A DNA stretch of 64,000 nucleotides from Sabellastarte sp. h YS-2021. Lineage: Eukaryota > Annelida > Polychaeta > Sabellida > Sabellidae. Position numbers and translations under genes: made by a program. The notes under the pieces are model-generated. The model made no database searches. It was given only the letters and a program-made list of their open reading frames with translations, and was not told the origin of the DNA. Position 1 is the first letter of the stretch. Every line of letters begins with the position of its first letter. The stretch lies in assembly GCA_964017235.1 (NCBI GenBank), contig OZ024936.1, positions 36,788,040 through 36,852,039 of the forward strand. Reading direction: 5' to 3'. Shown piece after piece: positions 12,085 to 24,300 of the stretch.

Positions 12085-12924
12085 TCCCAGATGAAAGTCG
12101 AGGATATCCTGGATTCAGCAACGCCACTGCAGAAATTTCCTTGTATAACTCAAAAATGGATCAGCATTTCCTTCTCATTAGTTGCACATGCACAAACTCA
12201 AGAGGTTACTTCAGGTTTTCGTGGAACATTACTTGCATCTTGTGCTCATTTCGATCCCGACCTCTATGATTCGACTTAATGGCATTTAGATACGTCAGGC
12301 TAATGATCCTGACCTTGGGGGTCAGGAAGTAAAGTCACATACTTTTTCCCAAAAAAATAAACTAGTTTAAACTCTTTTCTGACCTTGTGTACTTCCTTAT
12401 TTTGCTTCCCCATCTGTAGGTACTTGCCAAAAAAGGTCCTGACTTCAAAATCGAAAAGGTTTGGACAAAAATCGGACATGTTGAACCACCGATTAGGTAT
12501 GAAAGGTATAAGGGTTAATAGCTTTCTTGTTCCTTTTTTTGGGCTCCATCATTCATTCAATTTATACTGGATGCCCGATGTTTTATTATTACCTAGGCTT
12601 TCAAAAGTGAAAATTCTAACTTCTTAGTCTGCCAGTTATCCAGAGGCCTGTCCATAGGCCCATTTTTGGTATAAGATAGTGTGTTAATATTCTTTCTTTT
12701 TTTTTCTTCCCAAGCTCTTATACCTTCTACATATAGAGTTTTGGGGGTTCTCATGTGAATTTTTGGATTTATCCTGTTTCCCCCAGGTGCCTTATCATGC
12801 TGGTTTTTTATCCCTTGGAATGCCTTGATATCTTTTTTCCTCTTTGCCTCCAATATAGAAGGACAAAATAAAAACTGGCAGTTGGTACTCTGGTCTGGTA
12901 ATAGCTAACTAGTCAAGCCATAAG
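12085..12924. other. Decayed hairpin head, then unassigned intron
   Basis: 12086-12150 is a degenerate version of the 5456 head (AGATGAAAGTCGAGGATAT, AGAAATTTCCTTGT, AACTCAAAAA). Beyond about 12200 I see no repeat, gene or RNA. Confidence 0.5.
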
Positions 12925-14810
12925 ATCCCAGCCCATAAAGGCTGAGGTTATAGTCATCCCCTGCGCCATCCGGGTGGCGGCGGCGGGCATAAAGCTTGTG
13001 GGTGTTCCACAGCCTAAACCCCTGCACAGATTTTCACCAATTTTCAAGGGATGTTTACCTCAAGAGGATCTAGAGCTGATTAGGTTTTGGGGGGTATCCG
13101 GTAACAACTGTTGCCATGGCAACACTTTTAAGATTTTCGGGTCTTAAACTTGTGGGTGTTCCACAGACTAAACCCCTGCACAGATTTTCACCAAATTTTC
13201 AGGGGATGTTTACCCCAAGAGGAACTAGAGCTGTTTATGTTTTGAAGGGTATCAGGTAATATCTGTTGCCATGGCAACACTTTGGAGATTTTCAGGTCAG
13301 CTGAACAATAGCTACTTTGAGTTTTTTCTGGTGAGTAAATCAGTTGTAACTTGAAAACTATTGCATTTGGAGATTTTTTTAAATATCTTATTCATTTACT
13401 TTTGAATTAGCTATAATTTAGTAAAATTGCAGATGTGTATCTCATGGCATAGCTGCGTAATAGCTATTCTCAAGTCTTCACTGTTGAGTAAATCAGTTTT
13501 AACTTGAAAAAGATTGCATTTAGTGTAGTTTCTTTAAATACGTTGTTCACCTACTTTTGAGTTAGCTATAACATGGTGAAATTGCAGACCTGTAGGTCAT
13601 GGCATAGCTGAGCAATAGTTACTTTCAGGTTCTTACTTTCGAATAAATCAATTGTAACTTGAAAAGTATTGCATTTAGAGTATTTTCTTTAAATACATTG
13701 TTCACCTACTTTTGGGTCAGTTATAACATAGTAAAGTTGCAGACCAGTAGCTAATTCCATAGCTGAGGAATAGCTACTTTCAGGTTTTCTCTGTTGAATT
13801 AATCAGTTGTAACTTTAAAACTATTGTATTTAGAGAATTTTATTTAAAGATGTTATTCATCTACTTTTAAATTAGCTGTAACATTGTAAAATTGCAGAGA
13901 TGTAGCTCATGGAATAGCTGTGTAATAGCTATTCTCAGGTTCTCACTTTCGAGTAAATCAGTTGTAACTTGAAAAATATTGCATTTAAAGTATTTTCTAT
14001 ATATATGTTGTTCACCTACTTTTGGGTATGCTATAACATAGTGAAATTGCAGACCTGTATGTTATGGCATAGCTGAGTAATAGCTTCTTTCAGGTTCTCA
14101 CTGTTGAGTGAATCAGTTGTAACTTGAAAACTATTGCATTTAGAGTAATCTGTTTAAATTTGTTGCTCACGTACTTATGGGTCAGCTATAACATAGTGAA
14201 ATTGTAGACCTGTAGCTCATGGCATAGCTGACTAAGCTGAGCAATAGCTAATTTTACATTTTCACTGTTCAGGTAATCAGTTGTCATTTGAAAACTATTT
14301 TATTTACAGTATTTTTTTAAATAAGTTATTAACCTACTTTTGGGTCAGCTATAAAATACTATAATTGCAGACCTGTAGCTCCTTGTATAGCTGAGTAATA
14401 GCTACTTTCAGGTTCTCACTATTGAGTAAATTAGATGTAACTTGAATACTATTTCATTTACAGTATTTCTTTAAATATGTTATTCACATACTTTTGCATG
14501 AGCTATACCATATCAAAATTGAAGCCCTTTAACTGATTGCATAGCTGAGCAAAAGCTACTTTAAGATTCTTATTGTTGAGTAAATCAGTTGTAACTCGAA
14601 AACTATTGCATTTGCAGTATTTTCTTTAAATATGTTTTAACTTACTTTTTACACCTTAACAGTTGCCTTGTTACTTTCCTTCAGAATACCATTTCCAGGG
14701 CACAAGTTTTGTGTTTTTTTTCTGTCACTTCTACTCTGAAACTCAAAACACACAGTCAGCTGACACAGACCCCATTCACGGGCACTGATTGCTTGTTTCA
14801 GATTAAGAAG
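12925..14810 (+). mobile_element. Non-autonomous hairpin-headed element with H and E arrays
   Basis: The head has the hairpin CAGCC-cataaa-GGCTG (12931-12946). Two H units follow (CAGATTTTCACCAA near 13028 and 13182). Then come about nine E units (AACTATTGCATTT-like phrases from 13360 to 14616, period near 155 bp). The tail (14640-14810) carries GTCAGCTGACACAGACCC, an imperfect hairpin around CCCATTCACGGGC, and CACTGATTGCTTGTTT. The same tail ends the elements finishing at 38.81 and 61.84 kb, so this is a discrete family with a fixed 3' end. It has no coding capacity. The hairpin-plus-tail design fits Helentron/HINE or pearl-like elements (inference). Confidence 0.7.
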
Positions 14811-14868
14811 GCATCCATATCAACAGTAAACATTATGGTGGAAAGGATACCTCCTATAAAAGTTTTAA

Positions 14869-16229
14869 TTAAGCATCCCTGACAGGGCGCTTATTTGTTT
14901 TCGCCTCAGTTTCCTCGCCGCCGCCGCCGCATTATGGTCTCCCTTGAATATCTCCCTTATTATTAGAAGGTTTCAAACCATATTTGGCAGTTATATACCT
15001 TAGGCGTGGGAAAATTTTTCTGCATGCTTAAATTTGACCTTTGACCTTTATGAAGGTCACATGATCAAAAACAATTTTTTGAAGTACACCCCCCTGTCAT
15101 CGCAGTTCAGGAAAAACTACTTGCTACACAGCCTTATAATTTGACACACCTGTTCATACTATCGAAAATGCGAGCTGATTAGATTTTGGGAGCAATCCCT
15201 TGAAAAATGTCTCATTTATGAGTGATTTTCTGACACCTTCCAATCTGAAAGCCTTAAATTTAGGCCAACCCCCTATTATCTTCTTAAGTATTGCATTTAG
15301 AGCTATAAAATGTACTGGGAGGTAATAGGAAACCATATGTAGAGAGTCTAAATAGCCGGTCAGTTTTACCCCACGGCCCCCCCTTATGGGTCAAACTGGG
15401 GTCATAAAATAGCTGATTTAGAGTTTTTGCCTTATATCTTCTTTATTGTTGCTTTTATAGCTTCAGAATGTATCAAGAGGTATTGGGAAAGCATATATGG
15501 AGATTCTAAATAGCCGGTCAGTTTTACCCCCCGACCCCCCCTATGGGCCAAACTGGGGTCATAAATAGCTGCTTTGGAGTTTTTGCCTTATATCTCCTTT
15601 ATTGTTGCTTTTATAGCTTCAGAATGTATTAAGAGGTATTGGGAAAGCATATATGGAGAGTCTAAATAGCCGGTCACTTTTACCCCCCGACCCCCCTTTA
15701 TGGGTCAAACTGGGGTCATAAAATAGCCGATTTTGAGTTTTTGCCTTATATCTCCTTTATTGTTGCTTTTATAGCTTCAGAATATGTTAAGAGGAATTGG
15801 GAAAGCATATGTGGAGAATCTAAATAGCCGGACACTTTTATCCCCCGACCCCCTTTATGGGTCAAACTGGGGTCATAAAATAGTTGCTTTGGAGTTTTGC
15901 CTTATATTTCCTTTATTGTTGCTTTTAGACCTTCAGAATGTATTAAGAGGTATTGGGAAAGCATATGTGGAGAGTCTAAATAGCCGGTCAGTTTTACTCC
16001 CCGACCCTCCCTTATGGGCCAAACTGGCGTCATAAATAGCTGCTTTGGAGTTTTTGCCTTATATCTCCTTTATCGTTGCTTTTATAGCTTCAGAATGTAT
16101 TAAGAGGTATTGGGAAAGCATACAGTGCAGCTTTGTGCATTCTTAGCTTTACAGCATGCTTATTAAAACCACAAAGCATTTTAAAGTTTAAAGGACGCTT
16201 CACTTTTGTTAGCAAAAGCATTCCTCTAG
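14869..16229 (+). mobile_element. Non-autonomous Helitron-like element, CTAG 3' end
   Basis: Starts TTAAGC with the imperfect hairpin GCATCCC-tgaca-GGGCGC, flanked on the left by A. It ends with hairpin CTTTTG-ttag-CAAAAG, then CATTCCTCTAG, flanked on the right by T. A^T insertion, a 3' hairpin and a CTRR-type end are the hallmarks of Helitrons, which move by rolling-circle replication using a Rep/helicase supplied in trans. The body has about 480 bp of head sequence and five I units (about 154 bp, TTCAGAATGTATTAAGAGG). There is no ORF of note. It lies 412 bp upstream of exon 2. Confidence 0.75.
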
Positions 16230-16640
16230 TTTTTGAAAGTTAATATCTTATCTAACAGACATTCTATTCCCACCCTACTGTCACTGCTTACACCTTACCT
16301 AAAGAACTGGTTCTTGGTTGGCTTGCAACCAAAAACATGAAGTCACATCATCTGTCACCATATAGCGAGTGGCTCTGGACCTACTAGTCTGGCTCGAGCA
16401 CAGCACAGGATGTCTTTTCTTATGTTTCGTGATACTGCCTTGTGGTAGACAATAGCTGTTTTCCGTCAGGAAAAACATTAATATATAATAATTTGATTTA
16501 AACTTAAGATTTTCTTAACATTTACTTTTAAGATGACATACTGTGTATGGAGATACACACACAGTATGGCATCAGATAAAAGTCTGAAATGAGTGCATGA
16601 AGTAATAAAATCAAAACAAACTGCTTAATCCTAATTTCAG
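16230..16640. other. Intron, unique-looking, ending in exon 2 acceptor
   Basis: No repeat or gene recognised. A short inverted pair ACTGTGTATGGAG...ACACACACAGT lies near 16540-16567. The acceptor is CTAATTTCAG at 16631-16640. Confidence 0.5.
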
Positions 16641-16765
16641 ATGACTGGTTTGAACAACTGTCTTCTATTCCCACTGGAAAACATTCTGAAGGGAGACATC
16701 AAGGGGGTGAAAGGTGACCTCAGAAAGCCCCTGGAGAAGGCCTGGAAGGACTATGAGACCAAATT
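16641..16765 (+). CDS. ASAP: ASAP-type ArfGAP, BAR-domain exon 2 of 3 in window
   Basis: This 125-bp exon begins in phase 0 after TTTCAG and ends with two bases of a codon before GTAAGA. It encodes MTGLNNCLLFPLENILKGD followed by KGVKGDLRKPLEKAWKDYE. The LLKGDLKGVKGDLKKP-DKAWKDYE motif is a signature of the ASAP1/ASAP2 BAR domain, and the distance to the end of exon 1 equals that of the family. The basic residues (K, R) belong to the membrane-facing surface of BAR helices. The exon's initial ATG is an internal Met, not a start. An ACAP or SNX BAR protein is unlikely because they lack this motif. Confidence 0.93.
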
Positions 16766-16919
16766 GTAAGACCATCCCACTTTCATCCAATACTGAACTT
16801 AATTATCTGTCTCAGCCTGTCTCTCCTATACTTTGTCCCCCAGAATAATAGGCTCCCACTGTCTTGCATTGGTAGATAAATCTTTTTAAAACTACCTGTT
16901 GCACTGTATTATCAGTATC
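16766..16919. other. Exon 2 donor and first 150 bp of the 45-kb intron
   Basis: The donor is TT|GTAAGA. Sequence is unique-looking up to the LINE target site at 16920. Confidence 0.6.
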
Positions 16920-16944
16920 AATCTCATTTAGGTGCAGATATTCA

Positions 16945-17751
16945 ATGAAGATTGCAACCTTTAATGTAAACACAGTAAGAAACGAAAAACAGAAAGAGGA
17001 ATTAGCATATGTGGCAAATAAACATCAAATTGAGATTATTGGCATACAAGAGCACAGAATTATACACAATGATCAGATAGAGTACAGGAAAGTAGGTGAT
17101 CATCATCTAATAACATCATCAGCATGGAGAAACAATGCACAAGCTTCACAAGGTGGAGTAGGATTATTGTTAGGCTCGAAGGCAAGGAAGGCATTATTGA
17201 AAGTAAACAAGGTACATCCAAGAATTCTAGTGGCGGAGTTTGCAGGAAATCCCAAAAGCACAGTTATGGCAGTATATTCACAGACAAATTTTGCACCAGA
17301 AAATGAGGTTGAAGAATTCTACAACATACTGGGAGATGCAATTCAAAGAAAACCAGCACATAACTTCCTGATAGTATTAGGTGACTTCAATGCCAGACTT
17401 GGGCCAGAGGATGCCCTTCACACTTACCACAGCGCAACAAACAGAAATGGTTCTCACCTGGTAGATTTTCTTTTGGAGCACAGCCTGATAGCAGCCAACA
17501 CTCAATTCCAGAAAAGAAAGGGTAAACTGTGGACATTTAAAGACAGAGCGTCAGACAACTTGAAACAACTAGACTATATACTCACTCGTAGAAAGTCGAG
17601 AAACAGTGTAAGAAATGTGGAAGCTTTCAATAATTTCCACACACTGAGATCGGACCACAGAGTAGTAACAAGTTCCATTAGACTTAGCTTGAGAGTTCCT
17701 AAACACAAAAAACGTATTAAATTTGACTGCATCAGTTTAGGGAAAACATAA
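16945..17751 (+). CDS. LINE apurinic endonuclease domain (open, 268 codons)
   Basis: This is an exonuclease III/APE-fold endonuclease, the enzyme that nicks target DNA in non-LTR retrotransposition. Visible motifs are TFNVNTV (residues 5-11), IIGIQEHR with the metal-binding Glu36, VLGDFNARLG, LDYIL and SDHRVV near residue 240, with its catalytic Asp-His pair. All key residues are present and the domain has no stop, so the endonuclease part is better preserved than the RT. In the ancestor it would have continued into the RT; a frame change after 17700 separates them. CFDP2-like and RTE endonucleases look similar. Confidence 0.85.
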   Translation: MKIATFNVNTVRNEKQKEELAYVANKHQIEIIGIQEHRIIHNDQIEYRKVGDHHLITSSAWRNNAQASQGGVGLLLGSKARKALLKVNKVHPRILVAEFAGNPKSTVMAVYSQTNFAPENEVEEFYNILGDAIQRKPAHNFLIVLGDFNARLGPEDALHTYHSATNRNGSHLVDFLLEHSLIAANTQFQKRKGKLWTFKDRASDNLKQLDYILTRRKSRNSVRNVEAFNNFHTLRSDHRVVTSSIRLSLRVPKHKKRIKFDCISLGKT

Positions 17752-19730
17752 ACCTACAACAACAATACAGCATAGCTGTCAAAAACAGATTTCAGATACT
17801 AGAAGAAAGAAGTAATGATGAAAATTATGCCAGATTTGTGGTGGCAAACAATCAAACCATGGAGGAACTAGTGCCTAAAAGAGGGAAGACAAAAAGAAGT
17901 AGTATTTCGAAACACCCAGAAATAATACCCATCAGGGAAATTGTGGACAAAGCTCACAAGGCGTACACTGAAAGCTTGAACAATTACAACAAAGAAAAGT
18001 GGAAAACAGCTCTGCAGGAACTATATGATACCTATGAAAGAATAAGGGAAGAGGAAGCAATGCAGAAAATCGAACAGATTGAAAATGCAATGGATGGACA
18101 AAGGTTCAGGGAGGCATGGAAGGCAGTGAATGAGCTGTCTGGAAGAAAGAATGCCAAAGATGGTCAAGTAGCAGGAGAGAGTCCAGAGGAGAGGATTAAC
18201 ACCTGGTTTACACAATTTAGAAAGTTATTGGGCAATACACCAGAAGTAGAAGAGCCAGATGAGACAATACCAGCAGTGTACGAGGGTTTAGATTTTGATG
18301 ACGGTCCCTTTACTCTTGATGAATTCAAGAGGGTAAAAACATCACTCAAACTAGGTAAAAGTGCAGGACCAGATGGAATCCCACCGGAAGTCTTTAAGTG
18401 CTGTGACTTTGATGACATCTGTCTTAACTTTTGTAACAAGGTACTTATGCAATGTGACAAACCACCACAATGGTCTTTTATGAACATAATTCCAGTTCCA
18501 AAGTCAGGTGATCTATCTGTGACCGACAACTACAGAGGCATCAGCCGAACCTGTATAATGGCAAAAATATTTAATAGACTATTATTAAACCGTATTAGAG
18601 AGGTACCAGACCTAAAAATCAAAACGGATTCAAAAAAAAAAAACGACAGTATCTCAAATACTTGCCATACGAAGAATCATTAAAGGGGTGAAAAACCATA
18701 ACCAACCAGCAGTAATAACTTTCATCGACACAGAGGCAAAATGATAAAGATATTACAAGCATATGGTATACCAGAAAGACTTGTACATGCCATAGAAACT
18801 ATGTATCAAAACACCAAAGCCCAAGTACTAACACCAGATGGTAAAACTGAGCATTTTGACATCACCGCAGGAGTAATGCAAGGAGATACACTTGTACCAT
18901 TCTTATTCATCATTGTTCTTGACTGTGCTTTAAGAGGGGCAACTGGGGTTCACCATATCACCCAGAAGATCAAAGAGACAGTCTGCGGTTACATTAACTG
19001 ACCTAGACTTTGCGGATGACATTGCACTGTTATCGGATAAAATAGAGCAAGCACAAAGGATACTATCAAGAGTTCAGAGGGAGTGCCAAAAAGTTGGCCT
19101 TGCTCTCAATGCCAAGAAAACCAAATACATAACATACAAATATAGATACAGAGGGGTCTACTCTAAAAACAAATGATGGTGCTGAATTAGAAAAAGTAGA
19201 GGATTTCAAATACCTGGGATCATGGGTTGACAGCACTGATAAAGACATAAAAATTAGGAAAGCACAAGCTTGGCAAGCACTGAACAAGATGAACTGCATG
19301 TGGAATTCGAACATGAGGAAAGAAATCAAAGTTAGATTCTTTGTAGCAGCCATTGAATCTATACTTCTATATGGCTGTGAGACTTGGACAGTAACTCCAA
19401 AGATAAAATGTATGTTGAATGGAACTTACAACAAGATACTCAGGAAAGCCACTAATGTCAAATGGGGGGAACACAGGACAAATGCTGAGGTGTATGAAGA
19501 ACTCCCACTTATTGGAAATAAAATAGCAGCAAGAAGAATGAAACTTGCTCGTCACTGCCACCGACATCCTGAACTAGCTGCTAGTGACCTAGTTCTGTGG
19601 CAGCCCAACCAAAATCTGAGAAGAAGAGGAAGACCTAAAGTGGACTTTGTAGAGGTGTTAAGTAAGGATGCGGAAAATCTTTACAACAACAGAGCTGCGT
19701 ACAGTGATGGAAGATAGGACTGTCTGGAGA
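17752..19730 (+). pseudogene. LINE reverse transcriptase, frameshifted
   Basis: 17838-18683 gives the linker and RT start (KSAGPDGIPPEVF, IIPVPKSGD, DNYRGIS). An A-rich run near 18633 then shifts the frame. 18741-19001 gives ITAGVMQGDTLVPFLF; the frame moves again for LTDLDFADDIALLSD (about 18993-19040, motif C) and again before LYGCETWTVTP in 19289-19717. Around 18722-18737, TFID is followed immediately by HRGKM, so the xxxAFD core of motif A appears deleted. At least four disruptions. The GVMQGDTL and LDFADDIALL wording is typical of a widespread invertebrate RTE-like group; the clade is not certain. Confidence 0.85.
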
Positions 19731-19794
19731 AACCATGTGACTGCTCGCCTGCGGGCGACCAAATAATAATATAATATAATAATAATCTCATTTA

Positions 19795-20009
19795 AACCCT
19801 ACCTAATAGGTAAGCAAAAGTCTATACTGTTGTAGTTTTAGCTAAACTTAGTATTTTAAATGATACACAGAAAATCACTAATATGTGATGCATTATTTTA
19901 AAGGAATTTCAAGAGAAGATTATTGAAAGCAACTCTCAGAAGTTATATCTTGGAAACTGTAATGTGTAGAAAGGTGATATCTGGTAGAGCATTGGTTGGG
20001 GGATCATTA
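19795..20009. other. Intron with short dispersed-repeat match
   Basis: Mostly unrecognised. 19940-20005 (TTGGAAACTGTAATGTGTAG, TATCTGGTAGAGCATTGGTT) resembles 11510-11560 and 53765-53815. Confidence 0.45.
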
Positions 20010-20830
20010 TTACGCATCCCTGAAAGGGCACTTATTTGTTTTCACTTCAGTTTCCTTGCTGCCACCACCACTGCATTATGGTCTCCCTTGAATATTTCCC
20101 TTATTATTGGAAGCTTTGTAACCTTATTTGGCAGTTATATACCTTGTGCATGGAAAAATTTTTCCGCATGGTTAAATTTGACATTTGATCTTTATCAAGG
20201 TCACATGATCAAAAAATAGTTTCTTGGGGTACACCCACCCGTCATCGCTGCTCAGTAAAATTATAACTGCAGAGGCTTGTAATTTCATATGCATGTTCAT
20301 GCTATCAGAAATGCGAGCTGATTAGATTTTGGGAGCCATCCAATGAGAATTGACCAATTTATGAGTGATTTTCTCACAGGTACCAATGAGAAAGCTTAAA
20401 ATTCATGTGACCCCCATGAAACCATATGTGGATAGTCTAGAAAGCAAGTCAAATTTCACCCCTCCCACCCCCTGTAGGGCTCAACCTGGCGTCATGAAAT
20501 AGCAGATATTTACATTTTCCATTATATCTACTTTATTATTGCTTTTACAGCTTTAGAATATATGAAGAGGTATTGGGAAACCACTTGTGGAGAGTCTGTA
20601 TAGCCATCAGATTTACCCCCTCATCCCCCCCCTTATGGGTCAAACTGGGGTCATAAAATAGCGGATTTTAATATTTTGCCTTTTATCTCCTTTGTTATTG
20701 CTTTTACAGCTTTAGAATGTATTAAGAGGTAGTGGGAAACCATATGTGGAGAGTATATAGCCAGTCAAATTTATCCCCTGACCCCTCCTTTGTGTCAAAC
20801 TTGGCTCATAAAATATCAGACTTTTTCTTT
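20010..20830 (+). mobile_element. Decayed Helitron-like element with I units
   Basis: Starts TTACGCATCCC-tgaaa-GGGCAC, the head of the element at 14869, followed by the same TCAGTTTCCTTGCTGCC and TTGGCAGTTATATACCTT phrases. About two I units lie at 20530-20800. No CTAG end with hairpin was found, so the copy is probably 3' truncated. Confidence 0.65.
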
Positions 20831-20903
20831 TGACATATTTGAAATATATTTCTCCTGTCACAAAGCTATACAGATTTGCTGCAACTGATTATTACATGTA
20901 CTT
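20831..20903. other. Intron spacer
   Basis: A short AT-rich stretch; AACTGATTATTACATGTACTTTT recurs at 53908-53930. Confidence 0.4.
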
Positions 20904-21290
20904 TTTAACCCCAGCCCTTGAAGGCTGGAGTTATAGTTGCCACCTGTGCCATTTGGGCTGTGGTGGCAGCAGGTATAAAGCTTGTGTGTGTTCCACAGCC
21001 TAAACCCATGCACAGATTTTCATCAAATTTTGAGGGTATGTGTACCCCAAGAGGATCTGGAATTGATTAGGTTTTGGACTGTATCTGGCAACAACTGTTG
21101 CCATTGCAACACTTTAATGATCTTGGGTTCTTAAAGTTTGTGGATGTTCCACAGCCTAAACCCATGCACAGATTTTCACCAAATTTTCAGGATATTTTTA
21201 CGAAAGAGGATCTAGAGCTGATTAGGTTTTGGAGGGTATTATGAAACGCCTTCCGTGTGTGCTTGCGTGTGTGTGCACGCTTGTGTGCAT
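20904..21290 (+). repeat. Hairpin-headed H element, partial
   Basis: Hairpin CCAGCC...GGCTGG at 20911-20928 and two H units (CACAGATTTTCA near 21010 and 21168) copy the head of the 12925 element. It ends in a GTGTGTGCGTG-like microsatellite (21255-21290) rather than an E array. Confidence 0.7.
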
Positions 21291-21860
21291 TAGTCACATT
21301 TTGACATCAACCTTTATATCTCATTCGTTAATGAAAATATCTTCAAGAAATTTGCAGAGATGTCTGTAAAAAATTTTGTGCTCATTTAAAAAAACAACAT
21401 GGCCGCCATAGCCGATTGTTTGAAAATCATTGATATGTTCTAAAATTTAAAATATTGCAACCAGCCTTGTCACATTTGCACTTTAGTTTTGCACTAAATG
21501 TAAATTGCTAGGAAAGCTTGCCTGAGAGTAATTTTGGCATTGCTTTGAAAACAAAATGGCCACCATATCACATCTTTAATGTTAAATAGTGGGAACCCCT
21601 GCTTCAAGGTCATGTAGGGTCATCATGCTAAAAGGGCCTGATATCTCCCTTATAATTGCTACTAGGGCTTCAAAATATAAAAACAACCTGTAAAAAATCA
21701 TGGCGTGTGAATCTTAAATCTGAAAACATCTCATGGATTCTGTGTACTTTTTACAACTGAAGTTGTTCGTAAGAGTTTCCCAAATCTCAATGTTGTTTCC
21801 CTCTTTAGTTGTACCTCTGGGCTGGGGTTCTTGCCTGCCAAGGCTGACAGTTTTATATAA
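21291..21860. repeat. Old dispersed repeats
   Basis: Contains two short ATGGCCGCCAT or ATGGCCACCAT islands (21400, 21555) and, at 21590-21710, a decayed A-like unit (CTTCAAGGTCATGTAGGGTC, TAGGGCTTCAAAATATAAA). No gene. Confidence 0.4.
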
Positions 21861-24300
21861 TTGTGCTATCTCCATTAGCAGCTAGACTTAAATTAATAAA
21901 TGGATCAGTTGATAAAATTTACTGCTTCATAACATTACTTTACAATTTAATGCTGTTATCTTGTCGTTGAATTGTCTTGTTAGTCGAATCTTGGATTCGA
22001 GTTATGTACTGGGTTCTAATTGTTATTTAAAAAACGCCATTTTATCCTCTAAAACCTAAAGATATATGCAATATCTATACACATATATTAAATATTAGAG
22101 ATACTGTTTATACTCTGTCATTTTGTTTTTTGTTTAATATTTTCTTTAATGTGCAGTTTATGAAATGAATACACTGTCTAGCCTTTGTCTAGCTTCTTGC
22201 AAAGTACCAGGATGTAGAAAATCTTTTGTCTTTTTCTTTGTTTTCTGGTGCTCAGTGGAGTTATTTTCCACAATATAAATATCTGGTTCTTCAACACATG
22301 TCTTCCAGACATACTAATAGTTTCAATAGACATTATTCAATAAACAATCTTTTATGCTTGTGTTGGTGGTTATTCAAAACACTGGTAGAAACACCATTTA
22401 CATATTTAGAAGTAGCAATTTTAATTTGTGGGTGCAAGTTTTTGCACAAATAAAAGTTCAGAAAAGTGGCCTTTGTCATGAATACAAAGTCAGAAAATTA
22501 ATTAAAATGGTCTACGTGGGAACGGTATCAATGTGTATGTGTGACACATGTACTCTTAATTGGTATTTCATCAGTTTTACAAGTCACATATAGTACATAA
22601 CATGAACTTTTTCATACCTGTTGTGTGTTTAAAATTTGCATTTTAGGGAATGTCTTCTGTCCTTGACAGCCTGTATCTGTCTCCTGGTATAAATATTCCA
22701 AAGGGAAAACCAAAGTGTACACTTAATGTTGTGTGCAATATTCACTGTCATATTTGGACAGACTGTTGTGTAGCCACATCAGAGATGTGTATAAACCATG
22801 TAAGCCTCTTTAAATATAGTACCAATATTGAGGATCTCTGGTGCCTGCACCTGAAAGTCATGGGATGTGTTATGTATAAAGTTATACATATATACAGAAT
22901 TAGTTTAAATTGTTTCTAGTTGTTATAGATCACACCTTGTCCTTTAAACTTGTAATTGATGAAATACCATAATTCATTCAATTGACACGCAAGGGAAATT
23001 CACTTAATTACGGGGAGGCCCTAGATAACATTCTACCATCTGCAAAACACTAGAAAATAGTCATAAAACAGTAACAAGATGTTTTTACTTTCGGTGAATA
23101 CTAACGTAACAGTGACTACAGTAGACAACATATTTTCTATGATTAGATTTTGTTTAATATCAAGTAAAGTTTCCATCATATATGTCAACCATGGTAATAT
23201 TAAGCAGAACCTTCACAGTATCATTTGTGGGAGTTGAACCAGTAGAACCAAAATAGGGACACTAGTATTGGCCCTAGCTTTAGTACAAATGTAACTTTTA
23301 CAACAGACAAGGCAATAAGTTAATCTTTGTTATGTCGCAACTTATAAATTTTTGCAGTGGCAAGTGAATGCGAAGATATAAATTGTCTTCTACTTTGTGC
23401 AAAGTTAAGGCATTTTCCAAGTTACGGTTTGAAACATTAGAAAGCCCCAAAATCTGTCTTTCATCAGCTATGTTTAGACAACTTAAGTACAATTTAAGTA
23501 CTAATTTAAATGGTGTTGGTCTAATATTCACTTGCACCATTGTATAGGTAATCTTTGAATGTGGAAAGGGAAGTAGAACATATGCCCATGAATGCCAAGG
23601 CAAGCAAGTACCAACCTTATGACAATACATGATGAAATTGGGAAAACTAACATTTGAATTATGATGAAATCTTGGAACAAGGCCTTCTCATTATTAGCTT
23701 ACTGATAATACAATATTTATAAATTCTGTTTTATTGAATAATTTAAAGTCAGTTATATTATTCATACAAGTTAACCATAAAGAAATAAAAGACAAATTTA
23801 CCTTTAACTCTTGCATCAGAAATCTACTTTTATTTGTGATACTGAGAACTATGATTTATACCTCACCCACCATGTCTCCTATAATCTTATTTTACAAATA
23901 TGAAGCTTACTTCACAACCTTCAGCTTTTCACCTGCAATGTCTCATCCTTAATAATTGTTGGTCTCTGATCTCTGAATCTGGAGTCCAGTCCATCCATAC
24001 TTCAACCCAGTAACTGTCTTTAAATAGAGATTAAATGCTATAGAAATACTATTAGAGTTAGATTTATCTAGTGTTGATTACTCTGCAAATAGACGCAACA
24101 GAAACTGAGCCAACTATGTGTCTTGAAAGTGTCATGTATACATAGAAATCTTAACTAACTGTATGTAACATGTGTCAACGAAATCCCATGCATTCAGCAT
24201 CAATTTCTACCATAAATGAGACAGAAATTAAAACACATGATTCAAATATTTTTGGCTCATAGTGAATCAAAAGTTAGCATTGAACAGTGTTGTCTGGTGT
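21861..24300. other. Longest unique-looking intron stretch
   Basis: 2.4 kb of AT-rich sequence with no repeat family, RNA gene or protein domain that I recognise. Open frames up to 110 codons (for example 23298-23630 on the minus strand) show no motif and are not called as genes. Confidence 0.5.

Larger units (their letters stand above)
16920..19794 (+). mobile_element. APE-type LINE (RTE-like) with 11-bp target duplication
   Basis: AATCTCATTTA occurs at 16920-16930 and again at 19784-19794, directly bounding the element: a target-site duplication left by target-primed reverse transcription. The element ends in an AT-rich simple repeat (ATAATAATATAATAT...), as LINEs of RTE-like groups do instead of poly(A). 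Left to right it holds an AP endonuclease, a linker, a reverse transcriptase and a C-terminal basic region (RRRGRPK) near 19620-19640. The element starts only 14 bp before the endonuclease ATG, so it has a very short 5' leader or is truncated there. Several frameshifts make it inactive. Confidence 0.9.
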
